Positions 39,752 through 49,595 of a stretch of DNA of 64,000 bases are shown here, piece after piece (the first letter of the stretch is position 1; every line of letters starts with the position of its first letter). The notes beneath the pieces are model-generated. The model was not told the origin of the DNA and searched no databases. It worked only from the letters and a program-made list of their open reading frames with translations. Source of the stretch: Burkholderiales bacterium. GTDB taxonomy: Bacteria; Pseudomonadota; Gammaproteobacteria; Burkholderiales; Burkholderiaceae_C. The stretch spans positions 1 to 64,000 of the forward strand of contig JACRAY010000017.1 in assembly GCA_016213325.1 (NCBI GenBank), given 5' to 3'. Position numbers and translations under genes: made by a program.

Positions 39752-40540
39752 TCACCGGATGATTCCGCGCTGCGGCGAAACGGCGCGAAGGAAGGCAGCC
39801 ATCATGGTGACGTCGGGCTGAGTCTCAGGCGTAGCCAGCGCCCCGATCCTCTCGATGGATTGCTCCAGCGTGAGCCCTTCGCGATAAAGGGCCTTGTGCA
39901 TGGCACGGACGGCCGAAACGCGCTCCGCCGAAAAGCCGCGCCGCCGCAGGCCCTCGAAATTCATCGATCGCGCCTTCGCCGGGCTGCCCTCGCTCATGAC
40001 GAAAGGCGGCTGGTCGCCCAGCAGCACGGTGCCCATCGCCGTCATGCCGTGCGCGCCGATGCGCACGAACTGGTGCACGCAGGTGAAGGCGCCCAGGATC
40101 ACCCAGTCGCCCACCGTCACGTGACCCGCGATCTGGGCGTTGTTCGCGAAGATCGTGTTGTCGCCCACCACGCAGTCGTGCGCGAGGTGGGTATACGCCA
40201 TCATCCAGTTGCCGCTGCCCAGGCGCGTAACGCCGCCGCCCTGCACCGTGCCGATGTGGTAGGTGCTGTATTCGCGGATCGTGTTGTCGTCGCCGATCAC
40301 CAGCTCGCAGGGCTCACCCCGGTACTTCTTGTCCTGGTTGGCCGCGCCCAGCGAGACGAACTGGAAGATGCGGTTGTTGCGGCCGATGGTGGTGTGGCCC
40401 TCGATCACCGAATGCGGGCCCACCGTCGTGCCCGCGCCGATCTTCACGTGGGGCCCGACGATCGAATACGGGCCGACCGCTGTGGTCGGGTCGATTTCGG
40501 CCCTGGGGTCGACGATGGCCGTGGGGTGGATGCCGCCCAT
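39752..40540 (-). CDS. lpxA: UDP-N-acetylglucosamine O-acyltransferase
   Basis: 262 aa, the first enzyme of lipid A synthesis. The left-handed beta helix of hexapeptide repeats runs from IHPTAIVDPRAEID to HGMTAMG; the catalytic His lies in THLAHDCVVGDN. The C-terminal helical domain follows SEGSPAKARSMNFEGLRRRGFSAE. Nine nt separate it from fabZ. The start ATG 40540 fits the family. Confidence 0.97.
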   Translation of the reverse strand: MGGIHPTAIVDPRAEIDPTTAVGPYSIVGPHVKIGAGTTVGPHSVIEGHTTIGRNNRIFQFVSLGAANQDKKYRGEPCELVIGDDNTIREYSTYHIGTVQGGGVTRLGSGNWMMAYTHLAHDCVVGDNTIFANNAQIAGHVTVGDWVILGAFTCVHQFVRIGAHGMTAMGTVLLGDQPPFVMSEGSPAKARSMNFEGLRRRGFSAERVSAVRAMHKALYREGLTLEQSIERIGALATPETQPDVTMMAAFLRAVSPQRGIIR

Positions 40541-40549
40541 TGCCCGTGC

Positions 40550-40990
40550 TCACCCCACGCGGCGCATCGTGCACATGAGCTCGGCCTCGCAGGCCACGTC
40601 CTCGCCCACGCGCGCCACGCCCTTGAACTTGTAGATGCCGGCCTTGTGGCGCTCGAGGGTCACGTCCATCACCAGCTGGTCGCCGGGCTCCACGGGGCGC
40701 TTGAAGCGCGCGGCGTCGATGCCGGCGAAGTAGTACACCGTCTTCTCGTCGGGCGTGACGCCCATGCTGTCGAAGGACAGCAGCGCCGCGGTCTGCGCCA
40801 GCGCTTCCAGCATCAGCACGCCCGGCATCACCGGCCGGTGCGGGAAGTGGCCCATGAAGAACGGCTCGTTGATCGTCACGTTCTTCAGCGCCTTGATGCG
40901 CTTGCCCTTGTCGATTTCGAGCACGCGGTCCACCAGCAGGATGGGGTAGCGATGCGGCAGCTGCTTCAGGATCTGGTGGATATCCATCAT
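40550..40990 (-). CDS. fabZ: 3-hydroxyacyl-[acyl-carrier-protein] dehydratase FabZ
   Basis: 146 aa hot-dog-fold dehydratase of fatty acid synthesis; competes with LpxA for hydroxyacyl-ACP. The catalytic residues are H48 in [11 protein letters not shown] and E62 in LEALAQ. Two adjacent ATGs (40990 and 40987) can start it; both follow the lpxD stop by a few bases. It sits between lpxD and lpxA, the usual place. Confidence 0.97.
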   Translation of the reverse strand: MMDIHQILKQLPHRYPILLVDRVLEIDKGKRIKALKNVTINEPFFMGHFPHRPVMPGVLMLEALAQTAALLSFDSMGVTPDEKTVYYFAGIDAARFKRPVEPGDQLVMDVTLERHKAGIYKFKGVARVGEDVACEAELMCTMRRVG

Positions 40991-40994
40991 GGCT

Positions 40995-41960
40995 TCATTT
41001 CTTCTCGAGGGCCTTGACGCGCTCGCGCAGCCGGTACAGCTGGCGCAGCGCGGCGGCGTTCTTCTCCCAGGACACATTGTCGTCCATGGGAAACACGCCG
41101 GTGTAGGTGCCCGGCTGCCGGATGGACCGGCTCACGAAGGTGCCGGCGGAGATGTTCACGTTGTCGGCGATCGTGATGTGGCCGACGATCATGGCCGCGC
41201 CGCCGATGGTGCAGTTGGCGCCTATGGCCGTGCTGCCGGCGATGCCGGTGCAGCCGGCTATGGCCGTGTTGCGGCCGATGCGGCAGTTGTGGGCCACCTG
41301 GATCAGGTTGTCGAGCTTCACGCCGTCCTCGATCACCGTGTCGTCCAGCGCGCCCCGGTCGATGCACGTGTTGGCGCCGATCTCCACGTCGTTGCCGATG
41401 CGCACCGCGCCGAGCTGCTCGATCTTCTCCCAGGCGCCCTCGTGCAGCGCGAAGCCGAAGCCGTCGCCGCCGATCACCGCACCCGACTGGATGACGCAGC
41501 GCTCGCCCACGACGCAGCCCTCCGCCACCACCACGCGCGCCTTCAGCACCGTGCCCGCGCCGATGCGCGCGCCACGCTCGACCACGCAAAGCGCGCCCAC
41601 GCGAGCCGTCGGGTCGATGTGCGCGCCGGGGTCTATGGCCGCACTGGGGTGGATGCGCGCGCCGGACTCCCCGGCGTGGCGCTCCTTCCACAGCCGCGTG
41701 AGCCGGGCGAAATAGAGGTAGGGATCGGCGGTGGTGATGCAGGCGCCGCGCGAGCGCGCTTCGTCCTGCAGCGCCGGCGCGACGATCACGCAGCCCGCCT
41801 GCGAGCCCGCCAGCTGCTGGCGGTAGCGCGGGTTGCTGAGGAAGGAGAGTTCGCCGGGCTGCGCCGTGTCGAGCGGCGCGAGCCGATTGACCGCGAGGGC
41901 AGGATCGCCATGGAGCTCGCCGCCGAGCGCCGCAACGATCTCGCCCAGGGTCAATGCCAC
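40995..41960 (-). CDS. lpxD: UDP-3-O-(3-hydroxyacyl)glucosamine N-acyltransferase
   Basis: 321 aa, the third acylation step of lipid A. The N-terminal uridine-binding domain (about 1-95) is followed by hexapeptide repeats forming a beta helix ([14 protein letters not shown] onwards) and the catalytic-His region [18 protein letters not shown]-terminal helix ends in [11 protein letters not shown]. One nt separates it from skp, four from fabZ. Confidence 0.97.
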   Translation of the reverse strand: MALTLGEIVAALGGELHGDPALAVNRLAPLDTAQPGELSFLSNPRYRQQLAGSQAGCVIVAPALQDEARSRGACITTADPYLYFARLTRLWKERHAGESGARIHPSAAIDPGAHIDPTARVGALCVVERGARIGAGTVLKARVVVAEGCVVGERCVIQSGAVIGGDGFGFALHEGAWEKIEQLGAVRIGNDVEIGANTCIDRGALDDTVIEDGVKLDNLIQVAHNCRIGRNTAIAGCTGIAGSTAIGANCTIGGAAMIVGHITIADNVNISAGTFVSRSIRQPGTYTGVFPMDDNVSWEKNAAALRQLYRLRERVKALEKK

Positions 41961-41961
41961 A

Positions 41962-42471
41962 TCAACGCGCGGAGTTGAGCGCCCGGATCACCTTTTCGGT
42001 GATGTCGTGCTTGGGATTGATGTAGACGGCTTCCTGCAGGATCAGGTCGTACTTCTCGGCTTCGGCCACCTGCTTGACCACGCGGTTGGCGCGGTCCAGC
42101 ACCTGCTGCAGTTCCTCGTTCTTGCGGGCGTTCAGGTCTTCCTGGAACTCGCGGCGCTTGCGCTGGAACTCGCGGTCCTGCTCCACCAGCTGGCGCTGGC
42201 GCTGCTGGCGCTGCGACTCGGCCAGCGTGGGCGCTTCGCGCTCGAACTTTTCGGAAGCCGACTTCAGCGTGTTGCCCAGGTCGTTGAGTTCCTTCTCGCG
42301 CTTGGAGAACTCCTGCTCCAGCTTCGCCTGCGCCGCCTTGGCCGTGTTGGCCTCGCGGAAGATGCGGTCGGTATTGACGAAGCCGACGCGGAAATCCTCG
42401 GCGGCCGCCTGTGCGCTGAGCGCGAGCGCGCCGAACGCGAGCAGCAGGCATTGACGCGACAGGTACTTCAT
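41962..42471 (-). CDS. skp: periplasmic chaperone Skp/OmpH
   Basis: 169 aa. Skp trimers hold unfolded outer-membrane proteins on their way to BamA. A signal peptide (to AQAAA, about residue 24) is followed by [19 protein letters not shown], then a long coiled coil rich in Glu, Arg and Gln (about 45-135), and the C-terminal strand region [19 protein letters not shown]. Start and bamA stop share one base (TGATG), which couples the two. Confidence 0.95.
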   Translation of the reverse strand: MKYLSRQCLLLAFGALALSAQAAAEDFRVGFVNTDRIFREANTAKAAQAKLEQEFSKREKELNDLGNTLKSASEKFEREAPTLAESQRQQRQRQLVEQDREFQRKRREFQEDLNARKNEELQQVLDRANRVVKQVAEAEKYDLILQEAVYINPKHDITEKVIRALNSAR

Positions 42472-44765
42472 CAGAAGGAGGTTCCGATCTGGAATTGCAT
42501 TTTCTGGATTCTATCGCCTGGGAACTTGCGCACCGGGCTGGCTGCGGCGATGCGCAGCGGCCCGATCGGCGAGAGCCAGGAGACGCCGACCCCCACCGAA
42601 GCGCGCAGCTCGCCGAGCCGGAAAGGCTCGTGGTCGGCGAACACGTTGCCCGCGTCGACGAAGGCGAACCAGCGCAGCGACTTGTCCTTGCCGGCGCCGG
42701 GGAACGGCGCTATCAGCTCGGCGTTGAGGGTGATCTTCTTGGGGCCGCCGATGGTGGAGCCCGTGACGTCCCGCGGGCCCAGGGTGCCCTGCTCGAAGCC
42801 GCGCACCGAGCCGAGGCCGCCGCCGTAGAAGTGCTTGAACACCGGGAACGGCTTGCCCGACAGCCCCTTGCCGTAACCCAGTTCGCCGTTGAGCGCGAGC
42901 GTGAAGGTGCGCGTGAGCGGGAAGTATTCCTGGTACTGGTACGAGCCGCGGATGTAGCGCGTGTCGCCCCACACGCCCCACTCGCCCGCCACCCGCTGCA
43001 GGCGGCCGCGCGAAGGCGTGACCGCGCTGTCGCGGTCGTCGCGCGACCAGCCCACCGACAGCGGCAGCAGCACGGTGCTGTTGCCGAACTGCTGGGCATA
43101 GGCCAGGTAGGCTGCCGGGATGTTGGTGCCGGGATTGATCTTGGTGCGCTCGATCGCGCCGCCGAAGTACACCGTGTCGACTTCGCTGAACGGAACGCCG
43201 AAGCGCAGGCCCGTGCCCGAGGTGACCAGCTCGTAGTTGCCGCCCTGGTCCTGGTAAGGCTTGGACTCGCGGTGGTACAGGTCGAAGGCGCGCGAGACGC
43301 CGTCGGCCGTGAAGTACGGGTCGATGGAGTTGAGCACCAGCGTGCGGTTGTACTTGCTGGTATTGACTTCGGCGCCGAGGAAGGTGCCCGTGCCGAAGGC
43401 GTTTTCCTGCTTGACAGCGAACGAGAAGGCCAGCCGCTCGGCGCTGGAGAAGCCGGCGCCCAGCTGCAGGCTGCCGGTGGGCTTCTCGCTCACGGTCACG
43501 TTCAGGTCCACCTGGTCGGGTGCGCCGGGCACGTCGCTGGTCTCGAAGTTGACCTCCTTGAAGAAGCCCATGCGGTCCAGGCGGTCGCGCGACAGCTTGA
43601 TCTTCTCGGCGTCGTACCAGCTCGACTCGAACTGGCGGAATTCGCGGCGGATCACTTCGTCGCGCGTGCGGTTGTTGCCCGAGATGTTGACGCGCCGGAT
43701 GTATGCGCGGCGCGACGGGTCGGCCAGCAGCGTGAACGCCACGCGGTTGTTCACCCGGTCGATGTCGGGGCGGGCCTCCACCTGCGCGAAGGCGTAGCCG
43801 AAGTTGCCGAAGTATTCGGTGAAGGCCTTGGTGGTCTCGGCCACCAGGTCGGCGTTGTACGCCTCGCCGGGGCGAATTTTCACCAGGCTCTTGAACTCGT
43901 TTTCCTTGCCGAGGTAATTGCCTTCGAGCTTGACGCCCGACACCACGTAGCGGTCACCCTCGGTCACGTTCACCGTGATCGTGATGTCCTGCTTGTCGGG
44001 CGAGATGGCGACCTGCGTGGAGTCGATGCGGAACTCCAGGTAGCCGCGCTGCAGGTAGAACGAGCGCAGCGCCTCCAGGTCGGCGTTGAGCTTGGCGCGC
44101 GAGTAGCGGTCGGACTTGGTGTACCACGACAGCCAGCCGCCGGTTTCCAGCTCCATCTGGCTGCGCAACTGCGACTCGGTGAAGGCCTTGCTGCCGACGA
44201 CGCGGATGTCCTTGATCTTCGCGGGCTCGCCTTCGGTCACCGTGAAGGTGAGGTTCACGCGGTTGCGCTCGACCGGCGTTACGGTGGTGACGATCTCCGC
44301 GGCGTACAGGCTGCGGTTGATGTACTGGCGCCTGAGTTCCTGCTCGGCGCGGTCGGCCAGCGCCTGGTCGTACGGGCGGCCCTCGGTCAGGCCGATCTCG
44401 CGCAGCGCCTTCTTCAGCGCGTCGGACTCGAATTCCTTGATGCCCGCGAAGTTCACGTCGGCGACCGACGGGCGCTCCTCGACGATCACCACCAGCACGT
44501 CGCCGGCGACCTCGAGGCGCACGTCCTTGAACAGCCCCAGCGCAAAGAGGGCCCGGATCGCGGCCGAGCCCTTTTCGTCGTTGTACTGGTCGCCCACCCG
44601 GAAAGGCAGCGACGCGAAGACCGTGCCGGGTTCCACCCGCTGCAGGCCTTCGACGCGGATGTCGCGCACGGTGAACGGGTCGACGGCCCATGCGTTCGCC
44701 GCGAAGGCCAACGCAACCACGGCCGAAACGGTGCGAACGCGGAAGCGCTTGATGTGTTTCTTCAT
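42471..44765 (-). CDS. bamA: outer-membrane assembly factor BamA
   Basis: 764 aa Omp85 protein that inserts beta barrels into the outer membrane. A signal peptide (to about residue 28, ANAWA) is followed by five POTRA domains (about 30-430; the first starts FTVRDIRVEGLQRV) and a 16-strand barrel with the conserved VRGFEQG loop near residue 650, ending in QIGTSF. It stands between rseP and skp, as in most proteobacteria. Confidence 0.98.
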   Translation of the reverse strand: MKKHIKRFRVRTVSAVVALAFAANAWAVDPFTVRDIRVEGLQRVEPGTVFASLPFRVGDQYNDEKGSAAIRALFALGLFKDVRLEVAGDVLVVIVEERPSVADVNFAGIKEFESDALKKALREIGLTEGRPYDQALADRAEQELRRQYINRSLYAAEIVTTVTPVERNRVNLTFTVTEGEPAKIKDIRVVGSKAFTESQLRSQMELETGGWLSWYTKSDRYSRAKLNADLEALRSFYLQRGYLEFRIDSTQVAISPDKQDITITVNVTEGDRYVVSGVKLEGNYLGKENEFKSLVKIRPGEAYNADLVAETTKAFTEYFGNFGYAFAQVEARPDIDRVNNRVAFTLLADPSRRAYIRRVNISGNNRTRDEVIRREFRQFESSWYDAEKIKLSRDRLDRMGFFKEVNFETSDVPGAPDQVDLNVTVSEKPTGSLQLGAGFSSAERLAFSFAVKQENAFGTGTFLGAEVNTSKYNRTLVLNSIDPYFTADGVSRAFDLYHRESKPYQDQGGNYELVTSGTGLRFGVPFSEVDTVYFGGAIERTKINPGTNIPAAYLAYAQQFGNSTVLLPLSVGWSRDDRDSAVTPSRGRLQRVAGEWGVWGDTRYIRGSYQYQEYFPLTRTFTLALNGELGYGKGLSGKPFPVFKHFYGGGLGSVRGFEQGTLGPRDVTGSTIGGPKKITLNAELIAPFPGAGKDKSLRWFAFVDAGNVFADHEPFRLGELRASVGVGVSWLSPIGPLRIAAASPVRKFPGDRIQKMQFQIGTSF

Positions 44766-44825
44766 TGAATTCGAGTTATGCCGGGCACTGGCCGCCGGCA
44801 GTGACGTCGGCAGGCCGCGGTGGGT

Positions 44826-46202
44826 TCATCCAAACAGGCGCGTGACGTCGTTGAACAAGGCGATCGACATCATCACCAGCAGCACTGCCACGCCACCGCG
44901 CTGCAGGCGCTCCATCCAGGCGTCGGAAACGCTCCTGCCCGTGACGGCCTCCCAAAGATAATACATCAGGTGCCCGCCGTCCAAGACCGGGAGCGGCAGC
45001 AGGTTCAGCACGCCGAGGCTCACGCTGATCAGGGCCAGGAACATCAGGTACTGCGTGAGCCCCAGGCTGGCCGACTTGCCCGCGTAGTCGGCGATGGTGA
45101 GCGGGCCGCTCAGGTTCTTCAGCGACGCCTGCCCGATGACCATGCGCCCCAGCATGCGCAGCGTGAGTTCCGACACCTCCCAGGTGCGCACCACGCCGCT
45201 CCACAAGCCGTCGAGGGGCCCGCGGCGCACCAGCACCATGGCAGGGGGAGCGCCGACATAGGCGCCGATGCGCCCAACCGCGGGCGCGCCCTCGGCGGTG
45301 ACGACGTCTGGCACGACCTTCACGTCGATCTCGCGGCCGTTGCGCAGTACCCGCCAGGTGGCCGCCTGCGCCTTGCCCTGCACCACCTGGGCGCGGATGC
45401 GCTCGCGCAGTTGCTGGCCGTCGACCACCGGCTTGTCGTCGATGGCGAGCACCACGTCATCCCTGGCCAGGCCCGACCGCTCGGCGGCGCTGCCCGCCAT
45501 GATGTCGCCCAGCACCGGCCGGGTCCACGGCCCGAGGATGCCCACCTTGCGGAACAGCTGCGCGTCGGCTTCCTTCACTTCCAGCCGCGACAGGTTCAGC
45601 AGCAGCTCGCGGCCGCCTCCCGGGCTGCCGGGCGCCGTGCGCAGCCGCACGTCACGCTGGTCCAGTGCGCCGCGCGTGAGCAGCCAGCGCAATTCCTCGA
45701 AAGACTCCACGTCCTCGAAGGGCGCGCCGTCGAAAGCCGCCTGGGCGATCCGCTCGCCGCCCCGCAGGCCGGCGTCGTGCGCGATGGAACCTGCCACCGG
45801 GCTGGCCAGGATGGGTTGCGGCTCGTTCAGGCCGTACCAGCTCACGCCCGCATACAGCAGCACGGCCAGCAGCAGGTTGGCGGCCGGGCCGGCCGCGACG
45901 ATGAGCGCGCGCGAACGCAGGCGCTGCGTGTTGAAGGCGCGGTGCCGCTCCTCGGGCGCGACGGGGGCTTCGCGCTCGTCCAGCATCTTCACGTAGCCGC
46001 CCAGCGGGAAGGCGCAGATCACGAACTCGGTGTCCTGCCCCGGCCGGGGCTTGCGCAGCTTCCACTGGACGAGGGGCTTGCCGAAACCCACCGAGAACCG
46101 CAGCACGCGCACGCCGCACGCGACGGCCACGCGATAGTGGCCGTACTCGTGGACGGCTATCAGCAGCCCGAGGGCGACTATGAAGGCGATGACGGTGACC
46201 AT
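44826..46202 (-). CDS. rseP: site-2 zinc protease RseP
   Basis: 458 aa intramembrane protease; in E. coli it cuts the anti-sigma factor RseA and remnant signal peptides. The zinc motif HEYGH is at H18, E19 and H22 in the first helix; the second ligand motif is in NLLPLPVLDGGHLMYY near the C-terminus. Two PDZ domains lie between (about 115-200 and 205-290). The start MVTVIAFIVALGLL fits the family. It lies 19 nt after dxr and 60 nt before bamA. Confidence 0.97.
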   Translation of the reverse strand: MVTVIAFIVALGLLIAVHEYGHYRVAVACGVRVLRFSVGFGKPLVQWKLRKPRPGQDTEFVICAFPLGGYVKMLDEREAPVAPEERHRAFNTQRLRSRALIVAAGPAANLLLAVLLYAGVSWYGLNEPQPILASPVAGSIAHDAGLRGGERIAQAAFDGAPFEDVESFEELRWLLTRGALDQRDVRLRTAPGSPGGGRELLLNLSRLEVKEADAQLFRKVGILGPWTRPVLGDIMAGSAAERSGLARDDVVLAIDDKPVVDGQQLRERIRAQVVQGKAQAATWRVLRNGREIDVKVVPDVVTAEGAPAVGRIGAYVGAPPAMVLVRRGPLDGLWSGVVRTWEVSELTLRMLGRMVIGQASLKNLSGPLTIADYAGKSASLGLTQYLMFLALISVSLGVLNLLPLPVLDGGHLMYYLWEAVTGRSVSDAWMERLQRGGVAVLLVMMSIALFNDVTRLFG

Positions 46203-46221
46203 GGGCTCTCTCGTTGGGCGC

Positions 46222-47412
46222 TCAGTGGGCCAGCTGCAAGACGGATTCCTGGGCGGAACGCCTCGATTGTGCGTCCAGCGCCAGCAGATCCCCAAGCGCC
46301 CCCGGTTTGGAGGGTGCTACTTTTTCCAAAGTTGCAAGATTTACCGAGTGGATATGGTCGAAGCGGATGCGCCCGGCGAGGAAGGCCTCGACCGCGACCT
46401 CGTTGGCCGCGTTCAGCACCGCGGTGCTGCCCGCCGCGCCTTCGAGGCAGTCCCATGCCAGTTGCAGCCCGGGAAAGCGCTCGCGGTGGCCGCGGCTGTC
46501 CAGCGACTCGAAGGTCATCGCTGCCAGCGAGCCGAAGTCGAGCGTGGCCGCGCCCGACGCCACCCGGTCGGGCCAGGCGAGGCCATAGGCGATCGGGCCG
46601 CGCATGTCGGGCGTACCCAGCTGGGCCACGATCGAGGCATCGCGGAACTGCACCATCGAGTGGATCACGCTCTGGGGGTGGATCACCACCTCGATGCGTG
46701 ACGGCGCGAGGCCGAACAGGTAACGCGCCTCGATCACCTCCAGCGCCTTGTTCATCATGGTGGCGGAGTCCACCGAGATCTTGCGGCCCATCACCCAGTT
46801 GGGATGCGCGCAGGCTTCCTGCGGCGTCACGTTGCGCAGTGTGGCCACATCGCGCGTGCGGAACGGCCCGCCCGACGCGGTGAGGATGATCTTCTCGACC
46901 CGGGACGCCCAGGTGGACGGGTCTTCGGGCAGCGACTGGAACACCGCCGAATGCTCGCTGTCGATCGGCAGCAGGGTGGCGCCGCCTTCGCGCACCGCCG
47001 CGAGGAACAGGTCGCCGCCGACCACCAGCGCCTCCTTGTTGGCCAGCAGCAGCCGCTTGCCGGCCCGCGCTGCGGCAAGGCAGGAAGACAGGCCCGCCGC
47101 ACCCACGATAGCGGCCATCACCACGTCCACCTGCTCGTGCGAAGCGATCTCGTCGAGCGCAGCGGGTGACGACAACACGCGGGTGGGCAGGCCCTCGGCC
47201 GCGAGGCGCTGCGCCAATGCGCGGGCCGCGCCTTCCTGCGCCATCACGGCGAATGCCGGGCGGAAGCGCGCGCACTGCGCGAACATCAGGTCGACCTTGG
47301 CCGCTGCGCTGAGCGCGAACACCTCGAAGCGCTGCGGGTGGCGCGCGATCACGTCGAGCGTGCTGGCGCCGATCGAGCCGGTGGAGCCGAGGACGGCGAC
47401 GCGCTGCATCAT
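46222..47412 (-). CDS. dxr: 1-deoxy-D-xylulose 5-phosphate reductoisomerase
   Basis: 396 aa, second step of the MEP isoprenoid pathway; the fosmidomycin target. The NADPH-binding GSTGSIGASTLDVI is at the N-terminus. The metal-binding and substrate residues are in LLPIDSEHSAVFQSL and ASGGPFR; the family mark HPNWVMGRKISVDSATMMNKALEVIEA appears in full, of which I quote only key blocks. It overlaps cdsA by 4 nt. Confidence 0.97.
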   Translation of the reverse strand: MMQRVAVLGSTGSIGASTLDVIARHPQRFEVFALSAAAKVDLMFAQCARFRPAFAVMAQEGAARALAQRLAAEGLPTRVLSSPAALDEIASHEQVDVVMAAIVGAAGLSSCLAAARAGKRLLLANKEALVVGGDLFLAAVREGGATLLPIDSEHSAVFQSLPEDPSTWASRVEKIILTASGGPFRTRDVATLRNVTPQEACAHPNWVMGRKISVDSATMMNKALEVIEARYLFGLAPSRIEVVIHPQSVIHSMVQFRDASIVAQLGTPDMRGPIAYGLAWPDRVASGAATLDFGSLAAMTFESLDSRGHRERFPGLQLAWDCLEGAAGSTAVLNAANEVAVEAFLAGRIRFDHIHSVNLATLEKVAPSKPGALGDLLALDAQSRRSAQESVLQLAH

Positions 47413-48263
47413 CGGGCGGCCAGGGTCGCGAGCATCATGGCAATCGGCAGCGTCGGCAGCAGCGCATCGACGCGGTCGAGCACGCCGCCGTGGCCGGGCA
47501 GCAGGTTGCTGGAGTCCTTCATGCCGGCAGCGCGTTTGACGAGCGACTCGGCCAGGTCACCGACCACGCTCATCGCGGCCAGGAACACGGCGGCGATCAC
47601 GAGCAGGGGCCAGCCGAGGGCCGCGAGCCGCGTGTAGAGGCTGGGCACCGAAGCTGCGTTCGCGGCGTCGGCCCACACCCAGGCCACGGCGAGCACCAGG
47701 ACGCCCAGCATGCCGCCCCACACGCCTTCCCAGCTCTTGCCGGGGCTGATGGCGGGTGCCAGCCTGCGCTTGGTGAACTTCAGGCCGAAGGCGCGTCCGG
47801 CGAAGTAGGCGGCGATGTCGGCCATCCACACCAGCACCAGCACCGACAGCAGGAAGTTCACGCCGACCTGCCGCGCATCGGCCACCGCCAGCCACGCCAC
47901 CCACAGTGCGAGGATGCCGCCCACCAGGCGCACCGCGCGCGGGATCTTCGGCCAGCCGGCGACGCCGCCGGCGATGAGCGCAGCGCCGCCCAGCACCCAG
48001 CCCGCGGAGGCCAGCGACCACAGCAGCGGCCGCGGCTGGTCCAGCGCACCGCCGGCCCAGCCGGCCGCGCAGAGTGCGAGCAGGATGCCGGCACACGCGA
48101 TGCTGGCGCCCTGCCCCAGCCCATTCAGCTTTCCCCACTCCCAGCCGGCCGCGGCCATCAGGACCAGCGTGACGACCATGAAAGGCTCGGGCGTGCGCCA
48201 GAACAGGGCCGGCAGCAGGATGGCCAGCAGGACGACGGCGGTGATGACGCGCTGCTTCAGCAT
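47409..48263 (-). CDS. cdsA: phosphatidate cytidylyltransferase
   Basis: 284 aa membrane enzyme that makes CDP-diacylglycerol, the precursor of all phospholipids. About seven to eight membrane segments precede the signature in the C-terminal part: SLVKRAAGMKD, then LPGHGGVLDRVDALL. The start MLKQRVITAVVLLA fits; the frame upstream lies within uppS and is not used. It lies 13 nt after uppS and is coupled to dxr. Confidence 0.96.
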   Translation of the reverse strand: MLKQRVITAVVLLAILLPALFWRTPEPFMVVTLVLMAAAGWEWGKLNGLGQGASIACAGILLALCAAGWAGGALDQPRPLLWSLASAGWVLGGAALIAGGVAGWPKIPRAVRLVGGILALWVAWLAVADARQVGVNFLLSVLVLVWMADIAAYFAGRAFGLKFTKRRLAPAISPGKSWEGVWGGMLGVLVLAVAWVWADAANAASVPSLYTRLAALGWPLLVIAAVFLAAMSVVGDLAESLVKRAAGMKDSSNLLPGHGGVLDRVDALLPTLPIAMMLATLAAR

Positions 48264-48276
48264 GGCGCGCTGGGTT

Positions 48277-48993
48277 TCAGGCGGCGCGCCGCGCGCGGGG
48301 GGCGGTGAGCTGCTCGGGGGTGCGGCCGAACCGGCGCTCGCGGCCCGCGTAATCCGCAATGGCCGCATCGAGCGCCGCCTCGTCGAAGTCGGGCCACAGC
48401 TTGTCGCTGAAGTACAGCTCGCTGTAGGCCGCCTGCCACAGCAGGAAGTTGCTGATGCGCTGCTCGCCGCCGGTGCGCACCAGCAGGTCGGGGTCGCCCA
48501 CATGGGCCAGCGACATGGCGCGGTCGAGGCTGCCCTCGGTGATGGGCTCGCCGCGCGCGGCCAGCGCGGCAGCGGCCTGGGCGATGTCCCAGCGGCCGCC
48601 GTAGTTGAAGCAAACGTTGAACACCAGCCGCTGGTTGCCCGCCGTGGCGGCTTCGGCCTGCGCCAGGCCGGCGCGGACCTTGTCCGACAGGCCCTCGCGG
48701 TTGCCCACGAAATGCAGCTGCACGCCTTCAGCCTGCAGTTGCGGCACTTCGCGCGCCAGCGCCAGCGCCAGCAGTTCCATCAGGCCCGACACTTCCTCGG
48801 CGGGCCGGTTCCAGTTCTCGGAAGAGAACGCGAAGACCGTGAGGACCTTCACGCCGCGCTCCATGCAGTGCTTCACGCAGTTGCGCAGCGCGTCCACGCC
48901 TTTCTTGTGGCCGGCTACGCGCGGCAGCAGGCGCCGGGTGGCCCAGCGCCCGTTGCCGTCCATGACGATGGCAATGTGGTGGGGCGTGGTCAT
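48277..48993 (-). CDS. uppS: isoprenyl transferase (undecaprenyl diphosphate synthase)
   Basis: 238 aa cis-prenyltransferase making the C55 carrier lipid for cell-wall synthesis. The pyrophosphate-binding motif is IVMDGNGRWATRR with catalytic D12; later motifs are TVFAFSSENWNRP, the FNYGGR region and RTGGEQRISNFLLWQAAYSELYF (only partly quoted in key blocks: GGEQRISN, YSELYF). The start shares a base with the frr stop. A standard member of the frr-uppS-cdsA-dxr order. Confidence 0.97.
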   Translation of the reverse strand: MTTPHHIAIVMDGNGRWATRRLLPRVAGHKKGVDALRNCVKHCMERGVKVLTVFAFSSENWNRPAEEVSGLMELLALALAREVPQLQAEGVQLHFVGNREGLSDKVRAGLAQAEAATAGNQRLVFNVCFNYGGRWDIAQAAAALAARGEPITEGSLDRAMSLAHVGDPDLLVRTGGEQRISNFLLWQAAYSELYFSDKLWPDFDEAALDAAIADYAGRERRFGRTPEQLTAPRARRAA

Positions 48994-49565
48994 CAGACGG
49001 CCATGATCTCCTTCTCCTTGGAGTGGACCAGGGCGTCGATGTCGATCACGTGCTTGTCGGTGACCTTCTGGATGTCGTTCTCGGCGCGCTTCTGCTCGTC
49101 CTCGGAGGCATGCTTGTCCTTCACGAGCTTCTTGATGTGCTCGTTGGCGTCGCGGCGCAGGTTGCGGATGGCGATCTTCGCGTTCTCGCCCTCGTGGCGC
49201 ACGATCTTGGTCATCTCCTTGCGGCGCTCCTCGCTCATCGGGGGCATCGGCACGCGGATCAGGTCGCCCATGGACGCCGGGTTGACGCCCAGGTCGCTGT
49301 CGCGGATGGCCTTCTCGATCTTGGGGCCCATGCCCTTCTCGAACGGCTGCACGGACAGCGTGCGCGGGTCGAGCACCGCGATGTTGGCCACGTTGGACAG
49401 CGGCACCACGGAGCCGTAGTACTCGATGTGCACCGTGTCGAGCAGCCCCGGGTTGGCACGGCCGGTGCGGATGTGGCTGAGCGTCGTCTTCAGCGCGGCG
49501 ATGCTAGCGTCCATCTTGTGCTGCGCCTGGTGCTTGATTTCGGCAATGGTCTGGGCTTGGGCCAT
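48993..49565 (-). CDS. frr: ribosome recycling factor
   Basis: 190 aa, slightly above the usual 185. With EF-G it splits the post-termination ribosome. The three-helix-bundle domain I includes [13 protein letters not shown] and the C-terminal helix [18 protein letters not shown]; domain II holds [16 protein letters not shown]. The start [15 protein letters not shown] follows GAGAG. It lies 30 nt after pyrH. Confidence 0.97.
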   Translation of the reverse strand: MAQAQTIAEIKHQAQHKMDASIAALKTTLSHIRTGRANPGLLDTVHIEYYGSVVPLSNVANIAVLDPRTLSVQPFEKGMGPKIEKAIRDSDLGVNPASMGDLIRVPMPPMSEERRKEMTKIVRHEGENAKIAIRNLRRDANEHIKKLVKDKHASEDEQKRAENDIQKVTDKHVIDIDALVHSKEKEIMAV

Positions 49566-49595
49566 GGTTCTCTCCTCTTGTGCTTTTCGGGGCTG

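Noticed and set aside
42495..44768. Open frame of 757 codons on the plus strand opposite bamA
   Set aside because: A shadow of bamA, which matches its family over the full length.
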